Source of the DNA: Pseudomonas mandelii
Lineage (GTDB): Bacteria; Pseudomonadota; Gammaproteobacteria; Pseudomonadales; Pseudomonadaceae
Assembly: GCF_006438925.1 (NCBI RefSeq)
Contig: NZ_RCZA01000002.1
Span: 651,653 to 715,652, forward strand
Reading direction: 5' to 3'
Length of the DNA: 64,000 nucleotides
A program made the translations under genes and the position numbers. This document shows positions 31,122 through 39,937 of this stretch, piece by piece. The notes under the pieces are model-generated. The model had not been told where the DNA came from and ran no database searches. It saw nothing but the letters and a program-made list of their open reading frames with translations. Positions within the stretch are counted from its first letter, which is position 1; every line of letters begins with the position of its first letter.

Positions 31122-31211
31122 CTACACTTCGCGTTCAGGTGTTTCACAGGTTCCGCTGGCGCCACAGGCGTAGGCGGCGAGCAGACTGCGCAACAGGCTG
31201 TTAAGGGACAT
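31122..31211 (-). CDS. possible 29-residue small protein
   Basis: A minus-strand frame encodes MSLNSLLRSLLAAYACGASG followed by a short TCETPEREV tail. It starts at 31211 with TGGAGC nine to fourteen bases ahead, and it contains two cysteines and an amphipathic N-terminal helix. It lies 59 bases upstream of the LOG gene and could be its leader cistron. No family is recognised and coding is not proven. Confidence 0.35.
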   Translation of the reverse strand: MSLNSLLRSLLAAYACGASGTCETPEREV

Positions 31212-31319
31212 GACTGACGCTCCAGATGGGTGAGGACGACCTGATGATAGGGCCGCCCCAGACGTCTGGCTGGTAGATTGTTTCGATAGGTGTCATAGCC
31301 CGAAAGTTGTATACAATTT

Positions 31320-31333
31320 TTGATTCAGGTCAT
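31320..31333 (+). promoter_or_regulatory. candidate ANR/FNR box upstream of azurin
   Basis: TTGATTCAGGTCAT resembles the ANR consensus TTGAT-N4-ATCAA with a perfect left half-site and a degenerate right half. It is 73 bases upstream of the azurin start. Azurin genes in pseudomonads are known to respond to ANR under low oxygen. Confidence 0.5.
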
Positions 31334-31405
31334 AGGAACTTGCGAAGTTTTCAGGCAGTCTTCTGTCCATTCGCACTTTTGTTAACCCTGCCTTGGAGAT
31401 TCACC

Positions 31406-31852
31406 ATGTTTGCCAAACTTGTTGCAGTATCCCTGCTGACACTGGCCAGCAGCCAATTGATGGCTGCCGAGTGCAAGGTCACTGTCGACTCGACTGACCA
31501 GATGTCCTTCGATACCAAGGAAATCAGCATCGACAAGAGCTGCAAGACGTTCACCGTGGAGCTGAAACACTCCGGCAACCTGCCGAAAAACGTCATGGGT
31601 CATAACTGGGTGCTGAGCAAAACAGCTGATATGCAGCCAATTGCTACCGATGGTCTGAGTGCAGGTATCGAGAAGAACTACCTGAAAGAAGGTGATGCCC
31701 GCATTATCGCGCATACCAAAATCATTGGTGCTGGCGAAACGGATTCGGTGACCTTCGACATCTCGAAACTGGCTGCTGGCGAAAGCTACGGCTTCTTCTG
31801 CTCGTTCCCTGGCCACATCTCGATGATGAAAGGCGCTGTTGTCCTGAAGTAA
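31406..31852 (+). CDS. azu: azurin
   Basis: Azurin is a periplasmic type 1 copper protein that shuttles electrons. The 148-residue precursor has a 20-residue signal peptide ([20 protein letters not shown]) and a 128-residue mature part, the standard azurin length. The copper ligands are in place: His in GHNWVL (mature H46), then Cys112, His117 and Met121 in the segment [11 protein letters not shown]. The ATG at 31406 is chosen because it opens the signal peptide and has TTGGAG ahead. It is monocistronic with a strong terminator. Confidence 0.98.
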   Translation: MFAKLVAVSLLTLASSQLMAAECKVTVDSTDQMSFDTKEISIDKSCKTFTVELKHSGNLPKNVMGHNWVLSKTADMQPIATDGLSAGIEKNYLKEGDARIIAHTKIIGAGETDSVTFDISKLAAGESYGFFCSFPGHISMMKGAVVLK

Positions 31853-31866
31853 TCGAATCGAGCTCG

Positions 31867-31899
31867 TAAAAAAAGCGTCCACATGGGACGCTTTTTTTG
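31867..31899 (+). terminator. terminator after azurin
   Basis: AAAAAAGCGTCC and GGACGCTTTTTTT form a stem flanked by A- and T-runs, so it can work in both directions. Confidence 0.9.
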
Positions 31900-31937
31900 T
31901 TTATTTATTGGCCAACGCAAATCCGTCAACGCCAATC

Positions 31938-32042
31938 CCTGTAGGAGCTGTCGAGTGAAACGAGGCTGCGATCTTTTGACTTTGATTTTTAAGATCAAGA
32001 TCAAAAGATCGCAGCCTCGTTTCACTCGACAGCTCCTACAGG
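31938..32042. repeat. perfect 42-bp inverted repeat, REP family B variant
   Basis: CCTGTAGGAGCTGTCGAGTG and the next 22 bases return as an exact reverse complement after a 21-base A+T-rich spacer. The core differs from other family B copies: CGAGTGAAACGAGG replaces the usual GCCG(A/C)AGG centre. It lies between the azurin terminator and nadE. Confidence 0.92.
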
Positions 32043-32069
32043 CTCCTTCAGGCGCCCATGGGGGTGAAA

Positions 32070-32897
32070 TCAAGGCGCAAACGGCATCACTCGCTTGTGA
32101 TGAGTTTTTTTATACGTGTCACAAATGATCTTGAACGCTTCCTCACGCACCGGCTCACCGTGCAAAAACGCGTCGATCTCGGCATAGGTCACGCCGTGGG
32201 ACGCTTCGTCCGGTTTGCCGGGCGACAGGTCTTCAAGGTCGGCCGTCGGGACTTTTTCCACCAGTGATTCCGGAGCGCCGAAGCTGCGGGCGATGTTCCG
32301 GACCTGGTTTTTCACCAGGCCGCTCAGCGGCGCCAGGTCGCAAGCGCCGTCACCGAACTTGGTGAAGAAACCCATCACCGCTTCCGCCGCGTGGTCAGTG
32401 CCGATCACCAGGCCGTGGGCTGCGCCGGCGATGGTGTATTGGGCAACCATGCGCATCCGCGCCTTGGTGTTGCCGAGCACGAAATCCACCGAGACGGCAT
32501 GCTTGCCTTCAAAGGCGGCTACTTCACTGGCCAGGGCTTTGACCGCCGGGCCGATGTTCACGGTGTGGCGCTCGTCCGGGGCGATGAAATCCACCGAGGC
32601 CTGGGCATCGTGTTCGTCGAACTGGGTTTCGTACGGCAAGCGCACGGCGATGAACTTATAGCTGTTGTCGCCTGTGCGGGTGCGCAGTTCGCGCATCGCA
32701 CGCTGGGCCAGCAGGCCGGCGGTCAGGGAATCGACGCCGCCACTGATGCCGAGCACCAGGGTCTTGAGCCCGGAATTGACCAGGCAGTCCTGGATGAAGG
32801 TAATCCGCCGGGCGACTTCAGCCTCGAGGGCGGCCTGGTCGGCGAACGGCGGCTGGACCTTGAGCTGTTCAGCAATCTCACGCTGTTCGGCTTGCAT
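32070..32897 (-). CDS. nadE: ammonia-dependent NAD+ synthetase
   Basis: NadE makes NAD+ from deamido-NAD+, ammonia and ATP. The 275-residue protein has the ATP-pyrophosphatase P-loop SGGVDS (52-57) and lacks a glutaminase domain, so ammonia is the nitrogen donor. The start ATG at 32897 is set by AAGGAGTGA, which is itself formed by the last codons and stop of pncB. It follows pncB by only four bases; the two enzymes give the salvage route nicotinate to NAD+. Confidence 0.96.
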   Translation of the reverse strand: MQAEQREIAEQLKVQPPFADQAALEAEVARRITFIQDCLVNSGLKTLVLGISGGVDSLTAGLLAQRAMRELRTRTGDNSYKFIAVRLPYETQFDEHDAQASVDFIAPDERHTVNIGPAVKALASEVAAFEGKHAVSVDFVLGNTKARMRMVAQYTIAGAAHGLVIGTDHAAEAVMGFFTKFGDGACDLAPLSGLVKNQVRNIARSFGAPESLVEKVPTADLEDLSPGKPDEASHGVTYAEIDAFLHGEPVREEAFKIICDTYKKTHHKRVMPFAP

Positions 32898-32901
32898 GAA
32901 T

Positions 32902-34146
32902 TCACTCCTTGCTTGATGTGCTTGATGTGCTTGATGTGCTGGAAAGGGCGGCAGGTACTTTGAAAACGTGTCGCAAATAGGCGACAAAATTCGGGTCTTT
33001 GCAGTGAGTCTTGCCAGGCTCATCGGAAATCTTTGCCACGGGCTGGCCGTTGCAGGCGGCCATTTTAAGCACGATGCTCATCGGTTCAACACCCGGGATA
33101 TCGCACGTCAGGTTGGTGCCGATGCCAAAGCTGACATTGATCCGACCGCGCAACGCCCGGAATATTTCCAGAGACTTGGGCAGCGTCAGGCTGTCGGAGA
33201 ACACCAGCGTCTTGCTCATCGGGTCGATGCCGAGCTTGTGGTAGTGGGCGATGGCTTTTTCCGCCCAGAGCACCGGATCACCGGAATCATGGCGCAGGCC
33301 GTCAAACAGCTTGGCGAAGTACAGGTCGAAATCGTTGAGAAAGGCATCCGTGGTGATGCAGTCGGTGAGGGCAATCCCCAACAGGCCGCGGTACTCACGG
33401 ACCCAGCAATCGAGGGCGGCAATCTGACTGTCGATCAGCCGGGGGCCGAGTTGCTGATGGGCCATGATCCATTCGTGGGCCATGGTGCCCAACGGCTTCA
33501 TGTCCAGCTCCCGTGAAAGGTGCACGTTGCTGGTGCCGACAAAACGACCGGGGAAATCGTGCTTGAGCACGTTCACCACTTCTTCCTGCACGCGGTACGA
33601 GAAACGACGACGAGTGCCGAAATCGGCGACCTGCAATTCGGACAATTCCTCCGCGCTGGCGTTGGCGGTGAGCCAGTCGAACTTGCGGTAGAGCTGCTCA
33701 CGCGCCTGTTCCAGGACGACTTCACGGTAGCGATACCGGTTGCGCACTTCGCTGACGATGGACAGCAGCGGCACTTCGAACAGGATTACGTGCAGCCATG
33801 GCCCGCGCAGGCGGATGAACAGTTCGCCGTTTTCGATACCGGTGTGGACGTAGCGCAGATTGAAGCGGAACAACCCGAGAAAGCGCAGGAAGTCCGGTTT
33901 CATGAAGCTGATGCGCTCCATGAAACTCAACTGGTCCGCGCTCAGGCTCAATTCGGCAAGGCGCTCGATCTGGAAACGGATTTCCGCGAGGTACGGGCGC
34001 AAATCTTCACTGTTACGGCAACGAAACTCCCATTCGACTTCCACGTTCGGGTAGTTGTGCAGCACCGCCTGCATCATCGTCAGTTTGTAGAAGTCGGTGT
34101 CGAGCAGGTTCTGCACGATGCGATCGCCAAACACGCTCTCGCTCAT
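32902..34146 (-). CDS. pncB: nicotinate phosphoribosyltransferase
   Basis: PncB converts nicotinate and PRPP to nicotinate mononucleotide with ATP hydrolysis. The 414-residue protein shows the family landmarks [38 protein letters not shown] (in part) and [13 protein letters not shown]. The C-terminus ends in [13 protein letters not shown], encoded by a 9-base tandem repeat, which is not part of the conserved fold. It is the first gene of the pncB-nadE pair. Confidence 0.96.
   Translation of the reverse strand: MSESVFGDRIVQNLLDTDFYKLTMMQAVLHNYPNVEVEWEFRCRNSEDLRPYLAEIRFQIERLAELSLSADQLSFMERISFMKPDFLRFLGLFRFNLRYVHTGIENGELFIRLRGPWLHVILFEVPLLSIVSEVRNRYRYREVVLEQAREQLYRKFDWLTANASAEELSELQVADFGTRRRFSYRVQEEVVNVLKHDFPGRFVGTSNVHLSRELDMKPLGTMAHEWIMAHQQLGPRLIDSQIAALDCWVREYRGLLGIALTDCITTDAFLNDFDLYFAKLFDGLRHDSGDPVLWAEKAIAHYHKLGIDPMSKTLVFSDSLTLPKSLEIFRALRGRINVSFGIGTNLTCDIPGVEPMSIVLKMAACNGQPVAKISDEPGKTHCKDPNFVAYLRHVFKVPAALSSTSSTSSTSSKE
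32911..32940. repeat. 9-bp tandem repeat in the 3' end of pncB
   Basis: GCTTGATGT occurs three times in a row plus a partial fourth copy. It encodes the Ser-Thr-Ser repeats at the PncB C-terminus and ends just before the codons that form the nadE ribosome site. Units of nine keep the frame when copy number changes. Confidence 0.9.
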
Positions 34147-34269
34147 AACGGGGTTCTCCAGGCTGGCCGCGGCCCGTGGCAGCGACGTTGCAGCTGTTTC
34201 AATGAATGGGGCTAGTGGCGCATATCAACGGCAGGTATTGCCAGCGATTTTTTAAACCGCCACGGTTTA

Positions 34270-34360
34270 CTGTGGGAGCGAGCCTGCTCGCGAAAGCGGT
34301 CTTTCAGTCACATCTATGTTGAATGTGCCGCCGTCTTCGCGAGCAGGCTCGCTCCCACAG
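34270..34360. repeat. REP pair, family A
   Basis: CTGTGGGAGCGAGCCTGCTC and its reverse complement flank a spacer with an internal CACAT...ATGTTGAATGTG pairing. It lies between pncB and the LysR gene. Confidence 0.9.
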
Positions 34361-34376
34361 GTATTGTGGTGTAACC

Positions 34377-35288
34377 CTAAATTTGCGGTATCTCCGGGCT
34401 ATCAATCTGCTCCAGCATCCACTTCACAAAATCCCGCACTTTCGGCACCTCCGCCGAATGCTCCGGATACGCCAGGTAATAGGCATCGGTGCTGGGCTGC
34501 GCGTGCTGCCAAGGTATGACCAGTTTGCCGTCGGCCAATTCCTCTTCCACCAGAAACCGTGGCAACAGCGCCACTCCGCAGCCGACCTGGGCTGCGCGGA
34601 TGCACATGTAAAAGGTTTCAAAACGCGGGCCGTGGTAGCTGTGTTCGGTGTGGTAGCCCTGACTGTCGAACCAGTCGTGCCAGGCCTGGGGCCGGGAGGC
34701 GTTTTGCAGCAGGACCAGGTCGGTGAGTTGCGTAGGATCGGTGAACGGCGTGTCCGGCAGGCTGCCCGGTGCGCAGACCGGCACCAGCTCTTCGCCGAAC
34801 AGCTTCAGGCATTCAGTGCCGGGTCGTGAGCCCTGGCCGAAATAAAACGCCAGGTCGCTGCGACCCTGCAACAGATCGTCGGCTTCCTGTTCGCTGCACA
34901 GGTCCAGATGGATCGAGGGATGGCGCAGACGCCAGCCTTTCAAGCGTGGCACTAGCCAGCGCGCGCCGAAGGTCGGAGGCGTCGAGACGCGCAGGACTTC
35001 GGTTTCACCGCCGTAGGAGCGCAGGTAGTGGGTCGACATCTCGACCTGCGTGAGGATTTTTCGTACCTCCACCAGGTACAAATCACCGGCCGGAGTCATT
35101 TGCAGGCGTCGACGCACCCGGCGGAACAGCAGGTGCTGCAATAATTCTTCGAGTTGCGCGACCTGTTTGCTGACAGCGCTCTGGGTCAGGTTCAGCTCTT
35201 CCGCCGCCCGGGTGAAGCTCAAATGCCGGGTTACGGCCTCAAAACACTGCAGCGCGGTGATCGACGGCAAGTAGCGTTTATTCAGCAT
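34377..35288 (-). CDS. LysR family transcriptional regulator (lysine/pipecolate cluster)
   Basis: This 303-residue LysR-type protein has a helix-turn-helix at residues about 19-40 (FTRAAEELNLTQSAVSKQVA) and a substrate-binding domain typical of the GcvA-like subgroup. A longer start at 35324 exists; MLNKRYLPSITALQCFEAV at 35288 is the usual family start. It is divergent from amaB with 174 bases between them, so it probably controls amaB (and amaA). In P. putida a LysR gene occupies the same place next to amaB-amaA. The inducer is unknown from sequence. Confidence 0.88.
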   Translation of the reverse strand: MLNKRYLPSITALQCFEAVTRHLSFTRAAEELNLTQSAVSKQVAQLEELLQHLLFRRVRRRLQMTPAGDLYLVEVRKILTQVEMSTHYLRSYGGETEVLRVSTPPTFGARWLVPRLKGWRLRHPSIHLDLCSEQEADDLLQGRSDLAFYFGQGSRPGTECLKLFGEELVPVCAPGSLPDTPFTDPTQLTDLVLLQNASRPQAWHDWFDSQGYHTEHSYHGPRFETFYMCIRAAQVGCGVALLPRFLVEEELADGKLVIPWQHAQPSTDAYYLAYPEHSAEVPKVRDFVKWMLEQIDSPEIPQI

Positions 35289-35462
35289 GGGTTGTCCTTT
35301 TTCTTGTTTCTTTCTTACCAGCAATTCGCAGCATGAATAAACGGAATGATATCTCTCTTAAAGGTCGTTTGTTGGGTAACGTCGGGAGCGCTAAAACTAC
35401 AGGCCTCACCAGCCGAATTAATCCGGCTGCACGTTTTCTGTTTTTCGCTTGAGGAGTGACCC

Positions 35463-36953
35463 ATGGTTGCCGCATTGCTTGATCGTCTTGGTGTGAACCC
35501 GGCCCTGTACCAGAACGGCAAAGTGCCGGTGCATTCGCCGATCGATGGCAGCCAGATCGCCGCCGTGAACTGGGAAGGCGCCGCTGAAGTCGAGCAGCAC
35601 ATCAGTCGTGCAGATCATGCGTTCGAATTGTGGCGCAAGGTTCCGGCCCCGCGCCGTGGCGAACTGGTTCGCCAACTGGGCGATATCCTGCGCGAATACA
35701 AGGCCGACCTCGGCGAGCTGGTGTCCTGGGAGGCCGGCAAGATCACTCAGGAAGGTCTGGGTGAAGTTCAGGAAATGATCGACATCTGCGATTTCGCCGT
35801 CGGCCTGTCCCGTCAGCTGTACGGTTTGACCATCGCTTCCGAGCGTCCTGGCCACCACATGCGCGAAACCTGGCACCCGCTGGGCGTCGTTGGCGTCATC
35901 AGTGCGTTCAACTTCCCGGTTGCGGTCTGGGCCTGGAACACTGCGCTGGCGCTGGTTTGTGGTAACCCGGTGATCTGGAAACCGTCGGAGAAAACCCCGC
36001 TGACCGCCCTGGCCTGCCAGGCGCTGTTCGACCGCGTACTGAAGAACTTCAGCGACGCGCCGCCGCACCTGAGCCAAGTCATCATCGGCGGTCGCGATGC
36101 CGGCGAAGCCTTGGTCGATGACCCGCGTGTCGCGCTGATCAGCGCCACCGGCAGCACCCGCATGGGCCGCGAAGTGGCACCGAAAATCGCCGCACGTTTC
36201 GCTCGCAGCATTCTGGAACTGGGCGGTAACAACGCAATGATCCTCGGCCCAAGCGCCGACCTGGACATGGCCGTACGAGCCATCCTGTTCAGCGCCGTCG
36301 GCACTGCCGGTCAGCGTTGCACTACATTGCGTCGCTTGATTGCCCATGAATCGGTGAAAGAAGAAATCGTCACCCGCCTGAAAGCCGCGTACTCCAAAGT
36401 GCGCATCGGCAATCCGCTGGAAGGCAACCTGATCGGTCCACTGATCGACAAACACAGTTTCGAAAACATGCAGGACGCGCTTGAGCAGGCCTTGAGCGAA
36501 GGTGGCCGGGTGTTCGGCGGCAAGCGCCAACTGGAAGACAAATTCCCTAACGCGTATTACGTCTCGCCGGCCATCGTTGAAATGCCGGAACAGAGCGATG
36601 TGGTTTGCCACGAAACCTTCGCGCCGATTCTGTACGTGGTCGGTTACAAGGATTTTGACGAGGCGCTGCGCCTGAACAACGCTGTGCCACAAGGCTTGTC
36701 GTCGTGCATTTTCACCACTGACGTGCGTGAAGCCGAGCAGTTCATGTCGGCGGTGGGCAGTGACTGCGGCATCGCCAACGTCAACATCGGCCCGAGCGGC
36801 GCGGAAATCGGCGGGGCGTTTGGCGGTGAGAAAGAAACGGGCGGCGGTCGTGAATCCGGTTCCGATGCATGGCGCGGCTACATGCGCCGTCAGACGAATA
36901 CCGTGAACTATTCGCTGGAGTTGCCGTTGGCTCAGGGCATTACGTTCGACTAA
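35463..36953 (+). CDS. amaB: L-piperidine-6-carboxylate / alpha-aminoadipate semialdehyde dehydrogenase
   Basis: AmaB oxidises piperidine-6-carboxylate (in equilibrium with aminoadipate semialdehyde) to L-2-aminoadipate in the pipecolate branch of lysine breakdown. The 496-residue protein is an ALDH7-type aldehyde dehydrogenase with the general base Glu252 (LELGGNNA) and nucleophile Cys286 (GTAGQRCTTLRRL). GAFNFP-like NAD contacts (ISAFNFPVAVWAWN) are present. The start follows GAGGAGTGACCC. It is separated from amaA by a REP pair and is divergent from the LysR gene. Confidence 0.92.
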   Translation: MVAALLDRLGVNPALYQNGKVPVHSPIDGSQIAAVNWEGAAEVEQHISRADHAFELWRKVPAPRRGELVRQLGDILREYKADLGELVSWEAGKITQEGLGEVQEMIDICDFAVGLSRQLYGLTIASERPGHHMRETWHPLGVVGVISAFNFPVAVWAWNTALALVCGNPVIWKPSEKTPLTALACQALFDRVLKNFSDAPPHLSQVIIGGRDAGEALVDDPRVALISATGSTRMGREVAPKIAARFARSILELGGNNAMILGPSADLDMAVRAILFSAVGTAGQRCTTLRRLIAHESVKEEIVTRLKAAYSKVRIGNPLEGNLIGPLIDKHSFENMQDALEQALSEGGRVFGGKRQLEDKFPNAYYVSPAIVEMPEQSDVVCHETFAPILYVVGYKDFDEALRLNNAVPQGLSSCIFTTDVREAEQFMSAVGSDCGIANVNIGPSGAEIGGAFGGEKETGGGRESGSDAWRGYMRRQTNTVNYSLELPLAQGITFD

Positions 36954-36980
36954 ATCGCAAGTAGTGCAGTGATTCCCTCT

Positions 36981-37067
36981 GTGGGAGCGAGCCTGCTCGC
37001 GAATGCGGTCTGGCAGTCACATCAATGTTAGATGTGTCGCCGTCTTCGCGAGCAGGCTCGCTCCCAC
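36981..37067. repeat. REP pair, family A, inside the amaB-amaA gap
   Basis: GTGGGAGCGAGCCTGCTCGC and its reverse complement flank a 40-base spacer. It fills most of the 157-base gap between two genes of one pathway. Confidence 0.9.
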
Positions 37068-37110
37068 ATTGGAATGTGTGTGTTGGTTAGGTTTCTGTTG
37101 GAGTCTGGCA

Positions 37111-38394
37111 ATGCCGTTACGCGAAGAGTGTCTGTGGGAAAAACTGACGCCGCAAAGGCCTGACAACGCGGCGCTCAAGGGCGAAGTAAAGGTCGATGTC
37201 TGCGTCATCGGTGCCGGTTTCACCGGTCTGTCGGCGGCGGTGCATCTGCTGGAAAAAGGCAAAAGCGTCTGTGTACTGGAAGCCCATCGCGCCGGTCATG
37301 GCGGATCGGGGCGCAACGTCGGGCTGGTCAATGCCGGGATGTGGATTCCACCGGACGAGATCGAAGCCGGTTTTGGCGAGGCGGTCGGCAGTCAGCTTAA
37401 TCGCATGCTCGGTGCGGCACCGTCCCTGGTGTTCAGCCTTGTGGATAAGTACAACATCGATTGCCAGTTACGCCGTGAAGGCACGCTGCACATGGCGCAC
37501 AACGCCCGTGGCGAAGCGGACTTGCGCAGTCGTGAAGAACAATGGAAACGTCGCGGCGCGCCGGTGGAGCTGCTGACCGGTCAAGCCTGCGAACAAGCGA
37601 CGGGCACCAAAAAGATTGCCGCTGCGCTGCTTGATCGACGTGCCGGCACAATCAACCCAATGGCTTACACGACGGGGCTGGCCAAAGCGGCCATCGGCCT
37701 CGGCGGTCAGTTGTTCGATCATTCCCCGGTGACCCGACTCGAACGTCAGGGCCAGCGCTGGTCGGTACAAACCGCTCAGGGTTCGGTGCTTGCGGAACAA
37801 GTCGTGATTGCCTCTAACGCTTACACCGAAGGTGACTGGACGGAATTGCGGCGCAACTTCTTCCCCGGTTATTACTATCAAGTGGCGTCGGTCCCGCTGA
37901 CCGAAGAGGCTGCGCAGCAAATTCTCCCGGGTGGCCAGGGTTCATGGGACACCCGCCAGGTCCTCAGCAGTGTTCGTCGGGATAAGGATGGCCGTCTGCT
38001 GCTCGGCAGTCTCGGCAATGGCAATCAGAAACCGACCTGGTTTCTCAAAGCTTGGGCCGACCGGGTTCAGCAGCACTACTTTCCTTATCTCAAACCGGTG
38101 GAATGGGAGTGCACCTGGACCGGTTGCATCGCCTTCACCCCCGATCATTTGATGCGTTTGTTCGAGCCGGCGCCCGGTTTAGTGGCAGTCACCGGTTACA
38201 ACGGCCGGGGCGTCACTACTGGCACCGTCGTCGGCAAAGCCTTTGCCGATTATCTGTGTAACGGAAATCCTCAAGCGCTACCGATTCCCTTCGCACCCAT
38301 GCAGCCGTTGGCGGGTGTGGGATTGCGCAGCTGTCTGTACGAGGCCGGATTCTCGCTGTATCACGCAGGCCAGTGCCTGCGGATCGTTATCTGA
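37111..38394 (+). CDS. amaA: FAD-dependent L-pipecolate oxidase
   Basis: AmaA oxidises L-pipecolate to piperideine-6-carboxylate, feeding AmaB. The 427-residue DAO-family flavoprotein has the dinucleotide-binding motif VIGAGFTGLSAAVHLLEKGK near residues 31-50 and GHGGSGRNVGLVNAGMW after it. The ATG at 37111 is chosen because it gives the family start MPLREECLWEKL; the longer frame runs through the REP pair. It has a GGAG site nine bases ahead. Assignment rests on family and the pairing with amaB and LysR as in P. putida. Confidence 0.9.
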   Translation: MPLREECLWEKLTPQRPDNAALKGEVKVDVCVIGAGFTGLSAAVHLLEKGKSVCVLEAHRAGHGGSGRNVGLVNAGMWIPPDEIEAGFGEAVGSQLNRMLGAAPSLVFSLVDKYNIDCQLRREGTLHMAHNARGEADLRSREEQWKRRGAPVELLTGQACEQATGTKKIAAALLDRRAGTINPMAYTTGLAKAAIGLGGQLFDHSPVTRLERQGQRWSVQTAQGSVLAEQVVIASNAYTEGDWTELRRNFFPGYYYQVASVPLTEEAAQQILPGGQGSWDTRQVLSSVRRDKDGRLLLGSLGNGNQKPTWFLKAWADRVQQHYFPYLKPVEWECTWTGCIAFTPDHLMRLFEPAPGLVAVTGYNGRGVTTGTVVGKAFADYLCNGNPQALPIPFAPMQPLAGVGLRSCLYEAGFSLYHAGQCLRIVI

Positions 38395-38515
38395 TTGTTG
38401 AAATTTGTTGCTGAAAGCGGCGCTTTTTCGCGCAGCGACTAGCCTGTAAAAGGTGCGGGTTGTAGCAGTTGCGCACCAGCAGTGTGCACTTCGGTGACGC
38501 TCGCTGTTACAGGCT

Positions 38516-38614
38516 GGTTGCACGTCGTTTGGCGCCGCGGTTGCAATGATGGCGCGTGCGGGTTGCGCCTTTAAAAATAAATGGTTTCACCTCCCGCGGT
38601 TTAGACGGTTGCAC
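38516..38614 (+). promoter_or_regulatory. five phased GGTTGCAC-like direct repeats upstream of braC
   Basis: Copies of GGTTGCAC begin at 38516, 38539 (GGTTGCAA), 38561 (GGTTGCGC), 38583 (GGTTTCAC) and 38607, with spacings of 23, 22, 22 and 24 bases, close to two helical turns. A weaker copy (AGTTGCGC) starts at 38467. They lie about 100-195 bases upstream of the start expected from the sigma-54 element, the usual place for enhancer-binding activators. The 364-base gap amaA-braC holds these repeats and the promoter and no gene. Confidence 0.6.
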
Positions 38615-38686
38615 GCCCAATGAAAATGGGATCGAAACAGTCGAAATAACAATAAAGCAGCGACTTTTTTCAGAATAAAAAACCGA

Positions 38687-38702
38687 TGGCACGGCCCTTG
38701 CT
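38687..38702 (+). promoter_or_regulatory. sigma-54 promoter of the bra operon
   Basis: TGGCACGGCCCTTGCT is a perfect match to TGGCAC-N5-TTGCW, 57 bases ahead of the braC start. Transcription should begin near 38713. Confidence 0.85.
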
Positions 38703-38758
38703 CTGAGCATTCAGGAAGTCGCAGTGCCAACTAAAAAAAAACCTTGGAGCACCACCTC

Positions 38759-39892
38759 ATGTCCCAGACGTTTTACAAAAAAGGCTTTTTGGCCCTCGCA
38801 GTGGCAACTGCGTTGGGTGTTTCTGCGTTTGCACAGGCCGATGTGAAAATCGGTGTGGCGGGACCGATGACAGGCGCCAACGCGGCATTTGGCGAGCAGT
38901 ACATGAAGGGTGCACAGGCTGCGGCCGATGCGGTCAACGCAGCGGGCGGCGTAAACGGGGAAAAAATCGTACTGGTCAAAGGCGATGACGCCTGCGAACC
39001 GAAACAGGCTGTGACGGTCGCCAAGGACCTGACCAACCAGAAAGTCGCTGGCGTAGTCGGTCACTTCTGCTCCTCTTCGACTATCCCGGCTTCGGAGATC
39101 TACGACGAAGCGGGCATCATCGCGATCACTCCAGGCTCCACCAACCCACAAGTTACCGAACGCGGCCTGAGCGCCATGTTCCGTATGTGCGGTCGTGACG
39201 ACCAGCAAGGCATCGTCGCCGGCGACTACATCGTCGACGTGCTCAAGGGCAAGAAAGTCGTGGTCCTGCACGACAAAGACACCTACGGCCAAGGTCTGGC
39301 GGACGCCACCAAGGCACAACTGGTCAAGCGCGGCGTAACGCCAGTGTTGTACGAAGGCCTGACCCGCGGCGAGAAAGATTTCAGCGCCGTGGTGACCAAG
39401 ATCCGTGCGGCCGGTGCCGACGTGGTCTACTTCGGCGGCTTGCACCCGGAAGCCGGTCCACTGGTTCGCCAACTGCGTGAACAAGGCCTCAAAGACGTCA
39501 AGTTCATGTCCGATGACGGCATCGTGACCGACGAGCTGGTGACCACCGCAGGTGGCCCGCAAAACGTTGACGGCGTGTACATGACCTTCGGCGCCGACCC
39601 GCGCCTGCTGCCGGACAGCAAGACGGTCGTGGATGAGTTCCGCAAAAAAGGCACCGAGCCTGAAGGCTACACCTTGTATGCCTACGCTTCGGTCCAGACC
39701 CTGGCAGCTGCTTTCAACGGCGCCAAGTCCAACAAGGGTGAAGACGCCGCAAAATGGCTGAAATCGCACCCGGTCAAAACCGTGATGGGCGAGAAGACCT
39801 GGGACGCCAAGGGCGACCTGAAAGTCTCCGACTACGTGGTTTACCAGTGGGACAAGGACGGCAAATACCACCAACTGGAAAAACAGAAGTGA
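38759..39892 (+). CDS. braC: branched-chain amino acid binding protein BraC
   Basis: BraC is the periplasmic receptor of the high-affinity Leu/Ile/Val (and Ala/Thr) importer. The 377-residue precursor has a signal peptide (about 1-26, ending AFAQA) and a type I periplasmic-binding fold with VKIGVAGPMTGANAAFGEQY and GHFCSSSTIPASEIY, the substrate-binding loop. It is preceded by TTGGAG and a sigma-54 promoter. It is followed by a 172-base gap with a strong hairpin, then the membrane and ATPase genes. Confidence 0.95.
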   Translation: MSQTFYKKGFLALAVATALGVSAFAQADVKIGVAGPMTGANAAFGEQYMKGAQAAADAVNAAGGVNGEKIVLVKGDDACEPKQAVTVAKDLTNQKVAGVVGHFCSSSTIPASEIYDEAGIIAITPGSTNPQVTERGLSAMFRMCGRDDQQGIVAGDYIVDVLKGKKVVVLHDKDTYGQGLADATKAQLVKRGVTPVLYEGLTRGEKDFSAVVTKIRAAGADVVYFGGLHPEAGPLVRQLREQGLKDVKFMSDDGIVTDELVTTAGGPQNVDGVYMTFGADPRLLPDSKTVVDEFRKKGTEPEGYTLYAYASVQTLAAAFNGAKSNKGEDAAKWLKSHPVKTVMGEKTWDAKGDLKVSDYVVYQWDKDGKYHQLEKQK

Positions 39893-39902
39893 TATGAACT
39901 GC

Positions 39903-39937
39903 TGATCTGCCCGGTGCCTGGTGCGCCGGGCAGATCA
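39903..39937 (+). other. intercistronic hairpin between braC and braD
   Basis: TGATCTGCCCGG and CCGGGCAGATCA pair perfectly over 12 bp around an 11-base loop, ten bases after the braC stop. There is no T-run, so it looks like an mRNA-stabilising or partial-stop element rather than a full terminator. Confidence 0.65.
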
